From positions 248,001-312,000 of the forward strand of contig NZ_RCZE01000004.1 of assembly GCF_006438915.1 (NCBI RefSeq): a stretch of 64,000 nucleotides of DNA, in the 5' to 3' direction. Positions 10,814-25,080 of this stretch are shown in pieces. How positions within the stretch are numbered: position 1 is the first letter of the stretch; each line of letters starts with the position of its first letter. This stretch comes from Pseudomonas arsenicoxydans (lineage in GTDB: Bacteria; Pseudomonadota; Gammaproteobacteria; Pseudomonadales; Pseudomonadaceae). The position numbers and the translations under genes are program-made. The notes beneath the pieces were generated by a model. It ran no database searches and was not told the DNA's origin. It saw only the letters and a list, made by a program, of their open reading frames with translations.

Positions 10814-11824
10814 TTAGGCCAGGTTTTCGTCGGAGGTCGGTACGATCAGGATGCCGGCGCGCAAGCCATTTTTCACCTTGGGGTTCGGGAAGATGATCCG
10901 GGCGCCCTCTTCTTCGATGATCCAGCGGGTATTGGCGATGTCTTCCGCCAGCAGGTAACCCACGTCCAGCTCGGAAAAGTTCTCGATGTCCGTCGGAAGG
11001 TTCAAGCGGAAGCTGTCGCTGTGCTTGATGATTTCCCGCGCCACGCTGTACAGCTGCAAACCATCCAGTGCCGCTTCGGTCGGTTCCGGTTCGCTGCCTT
11101 CGATGATCTGTTTCAGGCGGGTTTCCAACAGGGAAACGTTGACCCCGGCGTTCTGCCCGAACGGCCGCGCCTTGCCCAGTTCGAGGGTGAAGGACTCAGC
11201 GCCCAGCTTGTCATAGGTGTAGGAACTGAAAACGATGGATGGCTTGTTCTGCAACAGCACCGCTTCCATGCCGGCAGCACGCAGGCGCGCCAGCTCCTGA
11301 CGCGAATGCTGGCGGCCTTCCTTCCAGGGGTACAAGGCGAACTGCTCGATCTTCGAGCCGCGAATCGCGGTGTGCAGGTCGTAGTGCAGGCGCTGGCGAT
11401 CCGGCAGGCTGAAAAAACTCGCCGCCAGCCGCTCCAGCTCACAAGCGCGCAGGGCTTCGGAGCCGCTGCTTTGTTCATGACGGCCGTTGAACAGCCGATT
11501 GACGTCCTGCTCGACGAAGCGCTCGCCTTTGCGAATCGCTTCCGGGTTACCGAACAGGAACAGAATACGTGCGCGCGGCTTGAGGTCGCCACGAGCGATG
11601 TCATGCAACAGGCGATCGAGCAACTCGATCGGCGCTGTTTCGTTGCCGTGGATACCGGCTGACAGCAGCAGGTCCAGGCCATTGTCGCGCGCTTCAGGTG
11701 GCCGGACTTCCAGCGCACCTTCGCTCAACCAGCGCATCCGCACGCCTTCGACAGTCAGTTGAGTCTTCTCCGCCGGTTCACGGCCGGCGAGGGTCAGTTC
11801 AAGCAGTTTGCCGAGGGCGAGCAT
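10814..11824 (-). CDS. aruE: Succinylglutamate desuccinylase
   Basis: Protein of 336 residues (AstE family, M14-like zinc hydrolase). Zinc-site residues are visible as H59-G-N-E62 and a later His in [11 protein letters not shown] (about residue 156). It cleaves N-succinylglutamate to succinate and glutamate, the last step of the arginine succinyltransferase pathway. It is the final gene of the aru operon, 12 bp after the small gene at 11837, and ends in front of an REP pair. Confidence 0.95.
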   Translation of the reverse strand: MLALGKLLELTLAGREPAEKTQLTVEGVRMRWLSEGALEVRPPEARDNGLDLLLSAGIHGNETAPIELLDRLLHDIARGDLKPRARILFLFGNPEAIRKGERFVEQDVNRLFNGRHEQSSGSEALRACELERLAASFFSLPDRQRLHYDLHTAIRGSKIEQFALYPWKEGRQHSRQELARLRAAGMEAVLLQNKPSIVFSSYTYDKLGAESFTLELGKARPFGQNAGVNVSLLETRLKQIIEGSEPEPTEAALDGLQLYSVAREIIKHSDSFRLNLPTDIENFSELDVGYLLAEDIANTRWIIEEEGARIIFPNPKVKNGLRAGILIVPTSDENLA

Positions 11825-11836
11825 AGAGCGGTTTCC

Positions 11837-12124
11837 TTAGTGGTCGTGTGCGCAATCCGGGCCGTGCACGTGGTCTTCGTCGCCGACTTCAGCCGGTTCC
11901 ATTTCCAGTTGCAGACTTACCAGATTAGTCGCCAATGGACGCAGCAGCAGGTTGGCGTATTCAGCGTCACCTTCTTCAACGTCCACGCCGATCAGCAGTT
12001 GGCCACGGCCATCGTGCTGGATCCACAGCTCTTTGCCTTGCCACATGACCGCGACGCGGGTGCAGGACGTTTCCAGTTGCGTGCCGTCGGTGTCTTCAAG
12101 GATCAGCTGCAGGGTATCGCTCAT
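11837..12124 (-). CDS. Small conserved protein of the aru operon with a His/Asp-rich tail
   Basis: Protein of 95 residues between aruB and aruE, 25 bp from the former and 12 bp from the latter, so clearly co-transcribed. The core is predicted mostly beta strand (LQLILEDTDGTQLE, VAVMWQGKELWIQHD). The C-terminus ends DEDHVHGPDCAHDH, a possible metal-binding tail. P. aeruginosa has a hypothetical gene in the same place, sometimes labelled 'topoisomerase II', for which I see no basis. Function unknown. Confidence 0.8.
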   Translation of the reverse strand: MSDTLQLILEDTDGTQLETSCTRVAVMWQGKELWIQHDGRGQLLIGVDVEEGDAEYANLLLRPLATNLVSLQLEMEPAEVGDEDHVHGPDCAHDH

Positions 12125-12149
12125 GTTTTTACGCTCTCGTTTGAGACTT

Positions 12150-13496
12150 TCAATTGATCTGGAATGGATAAACCGCGCCCAGTTTAAGGATTTGCGTCAG
12201 TTCATCCAGTGCCGTCCGGCACTCAAGCAGCAATTGCGGGTCCGCGAGATCGTTTTCGGTCATGCGGTCGCGGTAGTGCTTGTCGACCCATTCGGTCAAC
12301 GTGCCGTACAACGGTGCCGTCATGATAACCCCTGGGTTGACCGCCGCCAGTTCGGTTTCATTCAGTGCGACGCGCAGCCGCAGGCAAGCCGGACCACCAC
12401 CGTTCTGCATGCTTTGCTTCAGATCGAAGACTTTCACTTCGCGGATCAGGCCGCCGGAGCTGGTCAGACCTTGCAGGTACTGCCAGACACGCTCATTGCC
12501 ACGGCATTCTTCCGGCACGATCAACAGCATCGAACCGTCAGGACGCGACAGCAGTTGGCTGTTGAACAGGTAGGAACGAACGGCGTCTTCGACGGTGACT
12601 GCGGAACGTGGCACGCAGACGGACTGGAATTTGCCGCCGACTTTGGCGAGTTTACTTTGCAGTTCGGCCAGCATCTGCTCGGTGTCGAGGAACGCGTCCT
12701 CGTGATAGAACAACACCTCGCCGTTACCCACCGCGATCACGTCGTTGTGGAACACGCCCTGATCGATCACCGACGGGTTCTGCTGCGCGTAGACCACGCC
12801 GTCTTCGCTCAGGCCGTGCAAGCGGGCAACGGCCTGGGACGCTTCAAGCGTCTGGCGTGCCGGGTATTTCTGCGGTGCCGGGTAGCGGGTATCGAAGGCG
12901 CTGCGACCGAACACAAAGAACTCGACGCCGGCTTCACCGTATGCACGGCAGAAACGGGTGTGGTTGGCTGCGCCTTCGTCACCGAATTGCGCCACGGCCG
13001 GCAAGGCGGCATGGTGAGCAAAGTGCTTCTGGTCAGCGAACATCGCGCCCAGCACGCGGCTGGTGGTCGGGTGTTCGATGCTGCGGTGGTACTTGCAGTT
13101 GAGGTTGGCGGCGGTGAAGTGCACGCGGCCATCAGCGGTATCGGCACTCGGGCTGACCGTGGCGGCGTTGGCTACCCACATGCTCGATGCCGAGCAACTG
13201 GCAACCAGCAATGGCATGGCGTCTTTAGCGGCTTGCTCGATCACTTGGGCGTCGGTGCCGCTGAAACCCAGGCGACGCAGCGCTGCGACGTCGGGACGTT
13301 CCTGCGGAGCCAGAACGCCTTGCTGAAAGCCCATTTCCATCAGTGCTTTCATTTTCGCCAGGCCTTGCAGCGCAGCTTCCTTCGGGTTCGAAGACTGTTG
13401 GCTGTTGCTCTGGGACGCGACGTTGCCGTAGGACAGGCCGCCGTAGTTATGGGTCGGCCCCACTAGACCGTCAAAATTGACTTCATAGGATTTCAT
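12150..13496 (-). CDS. aruB: N-succinylarginine dihydrolase
   Basis: Protein of 448 residues of the amidinotransferase fold, family length. It converts N2-succinylarginine to N2-succinylornithine, CO2 and two ammonia. The N-terminal signature [22 protein letters not shown] is followed by a His motif ([11 protein letters not shown], about residue 250) and a late Cys ([11 protein letters not shown]) in the positions expected for catalytic His and Cys. It is separated from aruD by an REP pair, which may affect relative expression. Confidence 0.95.
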   Translation of the reverse strand: MKSYEVNFDGLVGPTHNYGGLSYGNVASQSNSQQSSNPKEAALQGLAKMKALMEMGFQQGVLAPQERPDVAALRRLGFSGTDAQVIEQAAKDAMPLLVASCSASSMWVANAATVSPSADTADGRVHFTAANLNCKYHRSIEHPTTSRVLGAMFADQKHFAHHAALPAVAQFGDEGAANHTRFCRAYGEAGVEFFVFGRSAFDTRYPAPQKYPARQTLEASQAVARLHGLSEDGVVYAQQNPSVIDQGVFHNDVIAVGNGEVLFYHEDAFLDTEQMLAELQSKLAKVGGKFQSVCVPRSAVTVEDAVRSYLFNSQLLSRPDGSMLLIVPEECRGNERVWQYLQGLTSSGGLIREVKVFDLKQSMQNGGGPACLRLRVALNETELAAVNPGVIMTAPLYGTLTEWVDKHYRDRMTENDLADPQLLLECRTALDELTQILKLGAVYPFQIN

Positions 13497-13559
13497 CAGC
13501 GAGGCTCCACGAGAATCTGTTGTTATAGGCTTCTGGTAACTGTTCTTTTAGACCGGGTC

Positions 13560-13658
13560 GCGGCCATCGCGGGCGAGCCCGGCTCCTACAGGTCGGTCGT
13601 GTTCACACCTGTTGTGACCGACGCAAATCCTGTGGGAGCCGGGCTTGCCCGCGATCGG
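13560..13658. repeat. Inverted REP pair (variant) between aruD and aruB
   Basis: TCGCGGGCGAGCCCGGCTCC and its inverted partner GGAGCCGGGCTTGCCCGCGA, with about 40 bp between. The core differs from the main family (GAGCCGGGC instead of GAGCGGGC). It lies inside the aru operon. Confidence 0.88.
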
Positions 13659-13660
13659 CG

Positions 13661-16152
<2,492 letters not shown>

Positions 16153-16236
16153 GCTATCTCCTCAAACGGGCCGCTTGCGCCACCCGTGAAATTTCGCTGC
16201 TTTCCAGGTATTACTCGCTGGAAATCAATGCCGGCG

Positions 16237-17256
16237 TTAAACCGCCACCAGGCGCACGCTGGCACCTTCACCGACGCCCAGGGCTTCGGCCGCTTCCAGA
16301 TCCAGGGTCACGGGTTTGCCTGGCGCGTAATCGAGCTCAAGCAACACGGCGCGGTAATCCTGCAACTGGGCATTGGCCACCAGGTACTGACGTCCGACAC
16401 CTTTGACCGGCTCACCGATTTTCACCGGCACGACGCGGCTCTGGGCGATCGAACGGATCCCCGTCACACGGGCGTGCAAGGTCGGGCCGCCATCGAAAAT
16501 GTCGATGTAGTGATCGGTCTCGAAGCCTTCGCGCATCAGGATGTCGAAGGTGATCTGCGCCCGTGGATGCACCTGGCCCATCGCTTCTTGAGCGGAGTCC
16601 GGCAGCAGCGGCACATAGATCGGGTAATGCGGCATCAGCTCGGCCAGGAACGTGCGGCTCTTCAGACCGCACAGACGCTCGGCTTCAGCGTAGTTGAGGT
16701 CGAAGAAGTTGCGGCCGATGGCGTCCCAGAATGGCGAGTCGCCGTTTTCATCGCTGTAGCCAACGATCTCGGTGACCACGGAATCGGCAAAGCGCTCCGG
16801 GTGGCTGGCGACGAACAGCAGACGACCACGGGAATTGAGCTCGGCCCAAGGCGAACCCACCAGCTCGCGCTGCACGTAGAAACTGGTCAGCAAGCTATTG
16901 CCGGTCAAGTCGTGGCACTGGGAGAGCACGTGGATCTTGTTATGAATCTTCAGCTCGCGGGAAGCGTGCACGAAGGTTTCATTACGGAAGCTGTAGAACG
17001 GCTCGGAATAACCGGCCGAGGCCACGATCGCCGAGCAACCGGCCAGCTTGCCGGTAGTCGTGTCTTCGAGGACGAAGAAATAGCTCTCTTCACCGTTGAA
17101 GCTGACTTCGGCAGCAAACGAGGCTTCGCTTGCAGCGATCTTGTCGCTCAGGCGTTCAACGTCATCCGGCAAGGAAGTGACACCAATCGGGCTGTCCGCA
17201 GCCAGACGCTGTACCTCGCCCAGATCAGCCATTTGCGCGGGGCGCATCACCAGCAT
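16237..17256 (-). CDS. aruF: Arginine/ornithine N-succinyltransferase, alpha subunit
   Basis: Protein of 339 residues, AstA family; begins MLVMRPAQMADLGEVQRLA and shares SYFFVLEDTTTGKLAGCSAIVA, PHYPIYVPLLP and IDIFDGGPTL blocks with AruG. The alpha/beta pair acts on both arginine and ornithine in Pseudomonas. It lies downstream of aruC, from which an inverted REP pair separates it. Confidence 0.94.
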   Translation of the reverse strand: MLVMRPAQMADLGEVQRLAADSPIGVTSLPDDVERLSDKIAASEASFAAEVSFNGEESYFFVLEDTTTGKLAGCSAIVASAGYSEPFYSFRNETFVHASRELKIHNKIHVLSQCHDLTGNSLLTSFYVQRELVGSPWAELNSRGRLLFVASHPERFADSVVTEIVGYSDENGDSPFWDAIGRNFFDLNYAEAERLCGLKSRTFLAELMPHYPIYVPLLPDSAQEAMGQVHPRAQITFDILMREGFETDHYIDIFDGGPTLHARVTGIRSIAQSRVVPVKIGEPVKGVGRQYLVANAQLQDYRAVLLELDYAPGKPVTLDLEAAEALGVGEGASVRLVAV

Positions 17257-17324
17257 GGTGTCACTCCTTTCTCGAAAAACTCTTTGAGGAAAATAACCGG
17301 ATAGTCATTACTAACACTCGGACC

Positions 17325-17419
17325 AATGTGGGAGCGGGCTTGCTCGCGAAAGCGGTGTATCAGTCGACATTACTGCTGTCTGACCCACCGCTTTCGCGAG
17401 CAAGCCCGCTCCCACATTT
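17325..17419. repeat. Inverted REP pair between aruC and aruF
   Basis: AATGTGGGAGCGGGCTTGCT and the inverted partner ending CCGCTCCCACATTT, with about 35 bp between. It is the second REP pair inside the aru operon. Confidence 0.9.
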
Positions 17420-17480
17420 GATCCGGTCCGGCACATAAAATTAGGTTCGACGCCTGACAGATCAGGCGCCGACGGGTCTA

Positions 17481-18846
<1,366 letters not shown>

Positions 18847-18987
18847 TATAGGGTCGCAAAGGCGCAGTTTAAACCGCCGGCACAGGTTATAGGCAGGCTT
18901 GTCGAGCGGTGCGGTAAATATGTACCGCACCAGACCCGTCATCGTCTGTTTTGCTGGTGACTCATCCAAACGCTAAGGGAATAGCGC

Positions 18988-21900
18988 ATGAGTCGACACG
19001 AAAATGATCGCCCTTCTAACACTGCCGGCAATGAATCCGCCACGCAGCCGGACGATCACTACCATCACCTGTTCAACAATCTGCCGACCTGGGTACTGGA
19101 AGCCTCGCCCGCCACGCGCGACGCCCTCAAAAACGCCTCGCCTGCCACGCCGCGCTGGCCCGGCACCGCGACATCCCTGCAACACCAGTCGCTGAAAAAG
19201 CTCGGACAGGACCACTGGACCCAGCGAAATCGCCTGGACTCAACCCTGTCCAAGCTGCAAAGCGCACGCGACTTCGCCGAACCACTTCTGACCGCGGCGC
19301 TGAAAACCCGGTTTGATCTGGAACTGGACGTCAACACCACGTTCCTGCGCCTGTACATCCCGCAAACCGTGCCCTGGTTCGGAGTCAGGACGGGCGCCGC
19401 GCGCACCTGGACGGTTTCGCTGCTCGACGCCGCCCTGCATAACTTCCAGGAATCGGAAGTGGCGGCTGATGCTTACGAATCGGCCTCGACGTTCATTACT
19501 ACACCCTCACCTGCAGGGCAGTTCGATACGCTGCCAGCGATTAAACAGAAATTGACCGTCGCCGCCTTTGCGCGGCTGTGCCGGGACCTGGACATCGGCG
19601 CCCGGTACAACACGTACCTCAAAGACAATCTGGGGTTGACCAACGCGGTCGCCGGCGCAGTGTTGAAATCGAAAGTGATCGGCTCGCACAAAACGGCACT
19701 CAAAGCAGCGTTGCAAATGGCTCACCTGCGCAAGGACATTCCAGAGGACGCCTATCACTCGATCCTGCGCCTTGCAGAAGGACGTTCAGGTGCGCGACTC
19801 AATGGCCAACCCCTGTACGGCCATGACCTGAGCATCATGTCCTCCCCCCTGACCGGCATTGTCATTTTCGCAGCGAGCCTGGAGCGCGCGCGCAAAGGCA
19901 CGCGGATCATCGCCTACATTCCCGACGATCCCGAACATCCGCTCAAGGAATACCCGAACACCCTGGCGTTCATGAACGAGCTGACCCGCAAGCTGCGTGC
20001 CCCGGCTTACCAGACGTTCTTCAGCCGTTTCGTCGAGCACAAGGAAAGGGGGCATTTTTTCGCTGATCTCAACCACCGCCTCCAGCGCGTGACCTGGCAT
20101 CAGTGCACGCGTGGCGACCCGCTGCCGAGCTGGCGTGAAACGCCCATCGACAGGCCCGATCTGCGGTTTTCGATGACGCCGTTCAGCGCGAACCTGTGGA
20201 ATCATCTTTATCAGCGACAACTGAACAAGATCCTCAACGACGCCAGCACGCTGGCCGTCTCCACCGCCTCTGCCGACCGAAATGCGCGCTGGGCGTTGTG
20301 GGATGCCTTCAGCAAAGTGGCTTCAACGCTCCTTGAAATCGCATCGTTCGTGGCGTTGCCGTTCGTCCCGTTTCTCGGCGAATTAATGCTGGGTTATATG
20401 GCCTACCAGCTACTCGACGACACCTTCGAAGGCATCGTAGACCTGGCTGAAGGGTTTAAAACCGAAGCGTTCGGACATCTGATCACCTTCGTCGAGACCG
20501 TGGTTCAGGTGGGCACGTTCGTGGTGGGTGGCGCAATCGCTGCCGGTACCTTCAGCCGTCTGCTCTCGCGTGAAGCTGTCGCGCTGGTCGACCCACTCAA
20601 ACCCGTCGCAACGTCAAAAGGAAAAACCCGTTACTGGAAGCCGGACCTGACAGCGTACGAGCAAGCACAGACGCTGCCCCCAGGCGCAAAACCCGATCAA
20701 CTTGGCCTTTATCACCTTGAGGGTAAAAAGCTGCTGCCTTTGGAGGGGAAACTGTATTGCGTGAAACCCGATGGCACTTCGGGCGCGTTTCAGATTGAGC
20801 ATCCAACCCGGGCCGATGCGTATCAGCCATCGCTGCTGCACAACCATCACGGGGCCTGGCACACCGAGCTGGAGCAACCACTGAACTGGGATCGGGAAAC
20901 GGTCATGCGCCGTCTCGGCCAAAGCGTCGAGTCTTTCAGCAGCGCCGAGCGCGAACAGATCTTGCGGGTCAGCGGCTTCCACGACAATGCCGTGCGCGAA
21001 ATGCATGTCGAACATTATCGACCGCCATCGCTGCTGACCGACACGATCAAGCGCTTCAGGATCAACCGGGACATTGAAACCTTTATCGAGCAGATCGGCA
21101 GCGATCAACCCGAGCGCTATCGAAACGCCGATGCGACCCTGCAGCATCAACTGCTGAGTAGCTACGACGGCTGGCCCGTCGACACGCCAATGACGACACC
21201 GGAAGTCCAAACGCCGGCCTTCAGGCAACAGAGCGCCGAACTCGCCCTCAAGTACCGCAAATCACTGTTCGATTTGCGCTATCGCGCACTGGAAAAAACC
21301 GATGAACCACGCGCCCAACGACTGATCGACGACGTGCAGGGGTTACCCGCCGATATCGCCCAGGAACTGGTGAGCAATGCCTCCGGCACCGAATTAAAGC
21401 AGCTGCACAACGGCCGCACGCCCCAACGACTCAGGGACGCGGCGCTCAAAGCCATGGAAGCGGTGCGCGCGACCCGAGCCAGTGAAGGCTTTTATTCCGA
21501 CACGCTGGACACCACCGACACCCACCGACTGACCTTGCAAAGCCTGAACTCGCTGCCCGATTTACCAGCCGAGTTGCGTATCGAAGTGAGGGATTACGCT
21601 GCCGAGGGGACGGTGCGCGACAGCATTGGCCAGCCCGATGCTCCCACTCACAAAACACTGGTTCGCGCTGAAGACGGGACTTACCAGGTTCACCCAGACA
21701 ACGATTCGACGCCTGGTGATTTTTATCACGCCCTGTTCCAGGCGCTGCCGGATGTGCAACGCAACAAGCTGAACCCGTCGATCGCAGACGCCCGGGCACT
21801 TAAACAGCGCATCGCCGAACACGCGCTGGAACAACCGGCATTACGCACACTGTTCGCAAAAAACCCTAATCGAAAACCGTACTACGACCCCACCACCATG

Positions 21901-23853
21901 CGCCTGCCCGGTGGCACGCAGGGCTACAGCCGAATGAACCGCGAGACACCCACCCTCAACAACCGTGTTCGCGAGGTTTACCCCGACCTGCCTCAGGAGG
22001 AAATGCAGTCCGTTGTTCAGGCATTGCAGCTTCACCCCGATGGCGCCCGAGTAGAACTTTCACGCTTAAACAGGGAATTGGTCCAACTGCATCAGGGGCT
22101 GCGCACCTGGGCCGATGACGCCCCCACTGTTCATCCTGAAACCGGACGCCCGCTCACTGAACTGGATCAACAAGCGGAGAGAAATAATCGCCGATTGCTG
22201 GCTCAGGAAATCCAGCGCAGCTGGCGGCGACAGTCCGACCGGGATTTCGACACACCGGAAGGGGTGACCCAATATGTGCTCAGGTTTGCAGAGCCGATCC
22301 TCGGCGACTTGCCTTCACTGAATGCGGACTTCAGCCATGTGTCGCGGTTGTCCCTGGAAGGCACGCGTAGCGCGCAGGGCATTTCCGCGTTTCTAAGGGG
22401 CTTCAGCGGACTGCGCCGCCTGGAGTTGCGCCGATTTTCCCTGACCACCCTCCCCGACGCCATCAGCCGAATGCCCGACCTTCACGCCTTGGTCTTGAGC
22501 GATTGCGGCATCCGGGTCGACGCCGCCACCTGGTCGAAGCTGGCGTCACTGAACAAACTGGCCATGCTGGACCTTTACAAAAATCCGTTTGAAATCGTCC
22601 CTCGCATCGACTCGATGAAGGAGCTGGTTCACCTTGATCTAAGCGATACCAACCTGACCGATATTCCGACCGGCGCCCTGCAACATCCAAAACTCGACAC
22701 TCTGCTGCTGATGAACAACAAGATCAGTGAATTGCCTGTCGAGTTGTTCGAGAGTTCGCTGTACGACAAGCGCGGCCTGCACCTTACGCACAACCCGATT
22801 TCCAACCACTCATGGCAACTCGTCAAACAACATCACTTCGATAGCGCCTACGACATGGGGATCTATGCCCCCGAGGCGGATATTGATCGCGTCAGAACGC
22901 TGTACCCGGGCATGGAAGTGGAGCAAGCGAGCGAGTTCGTCTACGAATTGCCAGGGACCCTGGAGATTGGCCGCACGTATCTGACGCGCCTTGAAGAAGA
23001 GCTCACCCAACTGAAAAATGATTTGTCCGCGTGGACGGCCGACGTTCCGGACAGGCACCCAGTGACGGGCGAACCGTTCAGCGCCGACCAGCTCGCTGCC
23101 GAGCAAGCCAACCGTGACGAACTCAAGCAGGCGCTTGAGAAGTGCTGGCAGCGTGAATCTGAACTGGATGATTTCAACGACGCACTTGAGCCGACGTTCG
23201 AACTCACGGTTCGCCAGGTCATCAATGGCGAGCTACCCGCAATGAGTGCAGACTTCAGTCATGTTTCCGCGCTGGAGATCCACAGTGCCGAGGGTGCAAC
23301 ACGACTCGGGCGTTTCCTCGAGTCCTTTCACAACCTCAAAAGCCTGAGGCTGCGCGAGTGCGACCTCGGCGACATCCCCGATGCGGTGTTCAAGATGGGG
23401 CGCCTGCGCTCGCTGTCGCTCCCCCATTGCCGGGTCAGCCTGTCCGCGAAGACGGCAAGTGCATTGGCGGGAATGGAGCAGCTGGATTTCCTCGACCTGA
23501 GCTTCAACCCGCTGGAGCGCACGCCTGATCTGAGTCAGATGCCGGACCTGTCGACCGTGCTGCTCAATGACACCGGCATCACTGGCATACCCGACGGCCT
23601 GCTTCGGCTGACGGGTCTGGACTGGGCCGACCTGAGCATGAATGCGATTACCGAGGTGCCCAGCGACCTGCTGGAAATGCCGGTGGATATTGCTGAAAAC
23701 ATCACCTTGAGAGGCAATCCGTTTTCGCAGGAAAGCCTTGCGCGACTGGTCCGCTACTTTGAACTGACCCGTGCGGATTTTGGCGTGGATGAGGTCATCA
23801 ACCAAGGTGAGATGCAGGTTTCGACCTCAGAGGGTTCCGAGATCGACGAGTAA
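18988..23853 (+). CDS. Giant DUF6543/leucine-rich-repeat protein, NEL-effector-like but lacking the NEL domain
   Basis: Protein of 1621 residues with a good Shine-Dalgarno (AGGGA, 7 bp before ATG). The N-terminal half resembles the dermonecrotic-toxin-like DUF6543 region of Pseudomonas NEL-type E3 ligase proteins and carries a hydrophobic helical stretch at about 434-545 (VALPFVPFLGELMLGY, VGTFVVGGAIAAGTF). From about 1020 a ~300-residue module occurs twice (about 1020-1325 and 1327-1605). Each copy has an acidic/basic helix (RLNRELVQLHQGLRTWADD; RLEEELTQLKNDLSAWTAD), an HP.TG.P motif, DFSHVS, and LRRs. The protein ends 40 residues after the last LRR, where relatives continue into the Cys-dependent NEL ligase; that domain is absent and nothing like it follows. 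No signal peptide. Probably a secreted or contact-dependent factor, but this is inference. Confidence 0.75.
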   Translation: MSRHENDRPSNTAGNESATQPDDHYHHLFNNLPTWVLEASPATRDALKNASPATPRWPGTATSLQHQSLKKLGQDHWTQRNRLDSTLSKLQSARDFAEPLLTAALKTRFDLELDVNTTFLRLYIPQTVPWFGVRTGAARTWTVSLLDAALHNFQESEVAADAYESASTFITTPSPAGQFDTLPAIKQKLTVAAFARLCRDLDIGARYNTYLKDNLGLTNAVAGAVLKSKVIGSHKTALKAALQMAHLRKDIPEDAYHSILRLAEGRSGARLNGQPLYGHDLSIMSSPLTGIVIFAASLERARKGTRIIAYIPDDPEHPLKEYPNTLAFMNELTRKLRAPAYQTFFSRFVEHKERGHFFADLNHRLQRVTWHQCTRGDPLPSWRETPIDRPDLRFSMTPFSANLWNHLYQRQLNKILNDASTLAVSTASADRNARWALWDAFSKVASTLLEIASFVALPFVPFLGELMLGYMAYQLLDDTFEGIVDLAEGFKTEAFGHLITFVETVVQVGTFVVGGAIAAGTFSRLLSREAVALVDPLKPVATSKGKTRYWKPDLTAYEQAQTLPPGAKPDQLGLYHLEGKKLLPLEGKLYCVKPDGTSGAFQIEHPTRADAYQPSLLHNHHGAWHTELEQPLNWDRETVMRRLGQSVESFSSAEREQILRVSGFHDNAVREMHVEHYRPPSLLTDTIKRFRINRDIETFIEQIGSDQPERYRNADATLQHQLLSSYDGWPVDTPMTTPEVQTPAFRQQSAELALKYRKSLFDLRYRALEKTDEPRAQRLIDDVQGLPADIAQELVSNASGTELKQLHNGRTPQRLRDAALKAMEAVRATRASEGFYSDTLDTTDTHRLTLQSLNSLPDLPAELRIEVRDYAAEGTVRDSIGQPDAPTHKTLVRAEDGTYQVHPDNDSTPGDFYHALFQALPDVQRNKLNPSIADARALKQRIAEHALEQPALRTLFAKNPNRKPYYDPTTMRLPGGTQGYSRMNRETPTLNNRVREVYPDLPQEEMQSVVQALQLHPDGARVELSRLNRELVQLHQGLRTWADDAPTVHPETGRPLTELDQQAERNNRRLLAQEIQRSWRRQSDRDFDTPEGVTQYVLRFAEPILGDLPSLNADFSHVSRLSLEGTRSAQGISAFLRGFSGLRRLELRRFSLTTLPDAISRMPDLHALVLSDCGIRVDAATWSKLASLNKLAMLDLYKNPFEIVPRIDSMKELVHLDLSDTNLTDIPTGALQHPKLDTLLLMNNKISELPVELFESSLYDKRGLHLTHNPISNHSWQLVKQHHFDSAYDMGIYAPEADIDRVRTLYPGMEVEQASEFVYELPGTLEIGRTYLTRLEEELTQLKNDLSAWTADVPDRHPVTGEPFSADQLAAEQANRDELKQALEKCWQRESELDDFNDALEPTFELTVRQVINGELPAMSADFSHVSALEIHSAEGATRLGRFLESFHNLKSLRLRECDLGDIPDAVFKMGRLRSLSLPHCRVSLSAKTASALAGMEQLDFLDLSFNPLERTPDLSQMPDLSTVLLNDTGITGIPDGLLRLTGLDWADLSMNAITEVPSDLLEMPVDIAENITLRGNPFSQESLARLVRYFELTRADFGVDEVINQGEMQVSTSEGSEIDE

Positions 23854-23855
23854 CA

Positions 23856-24836
23856 TCAGCCGCGTTCGGACGGCACCGACGACAGCTCGAACGGACTGCT
23901 GCTACGTCGCTGGTTGCGATCTTCCCGCGGCGTGGCACCGAAGAAGTTGCGGTAGGCGCTGGAGAAATGCGGCCCCGAGGAGAAACCACACGACAGGCCG
24001 ATCTGGATGATCGACTTGCTGGTTTGCATCAACATCTGCCGGGCCTTGTTCAGGCGCAGTTCCAGGTAGTACTGGCTCGGCACGCGGTTGAGGTATTGCT
24101 TGAAGATCCGCTCCAGCTGTCGACGAGACACGCACACGTGCTGGGCGATTTCGTCGGTGGTCAGCGGCTCTTCGATGTTGGCTTCCATCAGCAACACCGC
24201 TTGGGTGAGCTTCGGATGGCTGGAGCCGAGGCGGTTTTGCAGCGGGATACGTTGACGCTCCCCGCCTTCGCGGATGCGCTCGACCACAAGCTCTTCAGAA
24301 ACTGCGCCAGCGAGTTCGGCGCCGTGATCACGAGCCAGTACCGCCAACAACAGATCGAGTACCGACAGCCCGCCGCACGCGGTCAGTCGATCGCGATCCC
24401 AATCGAACAGGTGACTGGTGGCGATGACTTTAGGGAAACGTTCGGTGAAGTCGTCCTGCCAGCGCCAGTGCACGGCAGCGCGATAACCGTCGAGCAAACC
24501 CAGTTGCGCCAATGGATACACACCCGCTGACAAACCACCAATCACGCAACCCGACCGCACCAGTTGTTTCAACGCACTGCTGAGCGCCGGCGCCAGCGTG
24601 GTCGGCGGCTCATCGGCGAGCAAAAACAGCTTCTGGAAGTTTTCGAGCTTGCCGGCCCACGGCTCACCCGGCAATTGCCAGGCGCCTTCGGTCGGCGGTT
24701 CGGCCTGCAAAAACGACAGTTCGTAAACCACGTCAGGGTGCACACGCTGGGCAACACGCAAGGCCTCCTCAGCCAGCGCAAGCGTCAGTGCTTTAGTGCT
24801 GGGCCAAATCAGGAAACCAATTCGATGGGCAGTCAT
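23856..24836 (-). CDS. argR: ArgR, AraC/GlxA-family regulator of arginine metabolism
   Basis: Protein of 326 residues from MTAHRIGFLIWPST (the ATG at 24836; the frame continues three codons to a TTG). The N-terminal domain is DJ-1/PfpI-like, as in GlxA regulators (CVIGGLSAGVYPLAQLGLL). The C-terminal AraC helix-turn-helix pair lies in the last ~100 residues (TTDEIAQHVCVSRRQLERIF, IIQIGLSCGFSSGPHFSSAY). It activates aru and aot genes in the presence of arginine. Its stop lies 2 bp from the stop of the convergent LRR gene, which here separates argR from aruC. Confidence 0.93.
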   Translation of the reverse strand: MTAHRIGFLIWPSTKALTLALAEEALRVAQRVHPDVVYELSFLQAEPPTEGAWQLPGEPWAGKLENFQKLFLLADEPPTTLAPALSSALKQLVRSGCVIGGLSAGVYPLAQLGLLDGYRAAVHWRWQDDFTERFPKVIATSHLFDWDRDRLTACGGLSVLDLLLAVLARDHGAELAGAVSEELVVERIREGGERQRIPLQNRLGSSHPKLTQAVLLMEANIEEPLTTDEIAQHVCVSRRQLERIFKQYLNRVPSQYYLELRLNKARQMLMQTSKSIIQIGLSCGFSSGPHFSSAYRNFFGATPREDRNQRRSSSPFELSSVPSERG

Positions 24837-24926
24837 GGCGGGCAATCCGAAACGAAAACAGTGATGAAGGCATGGGCCAATGCTAGCCCGTAAATGAACG
24901 CATATCTCGAAACCTGCAGCGATCTA

Positions 24927-25020
24927 AATGTGGGAGCGGGCTTGCTCGCGAATGCGGTGTGTCATTCACCAATGATGTCGACTGACACGGCCCCTTCGCG
25001 AGCAAGCCCGCTCCTACAGG
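24927..25020. repeat. Inverted REP pair between aotP and argR
   Basis: AATGTGGGAGCGGGCTTGCT and the inverted partner GCGAGCAAGCCCGCTCCTAC, with about 40 bp between. It splits the aot genes from argR and may reduce readthrough. Confidence 0.9.
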
Positions 25021-25080
25021 GGATCGGGGCCAGCCTCTAAATTGCGAAGCATGCACTATCCCGGTGCGTAACGGGAGCGA

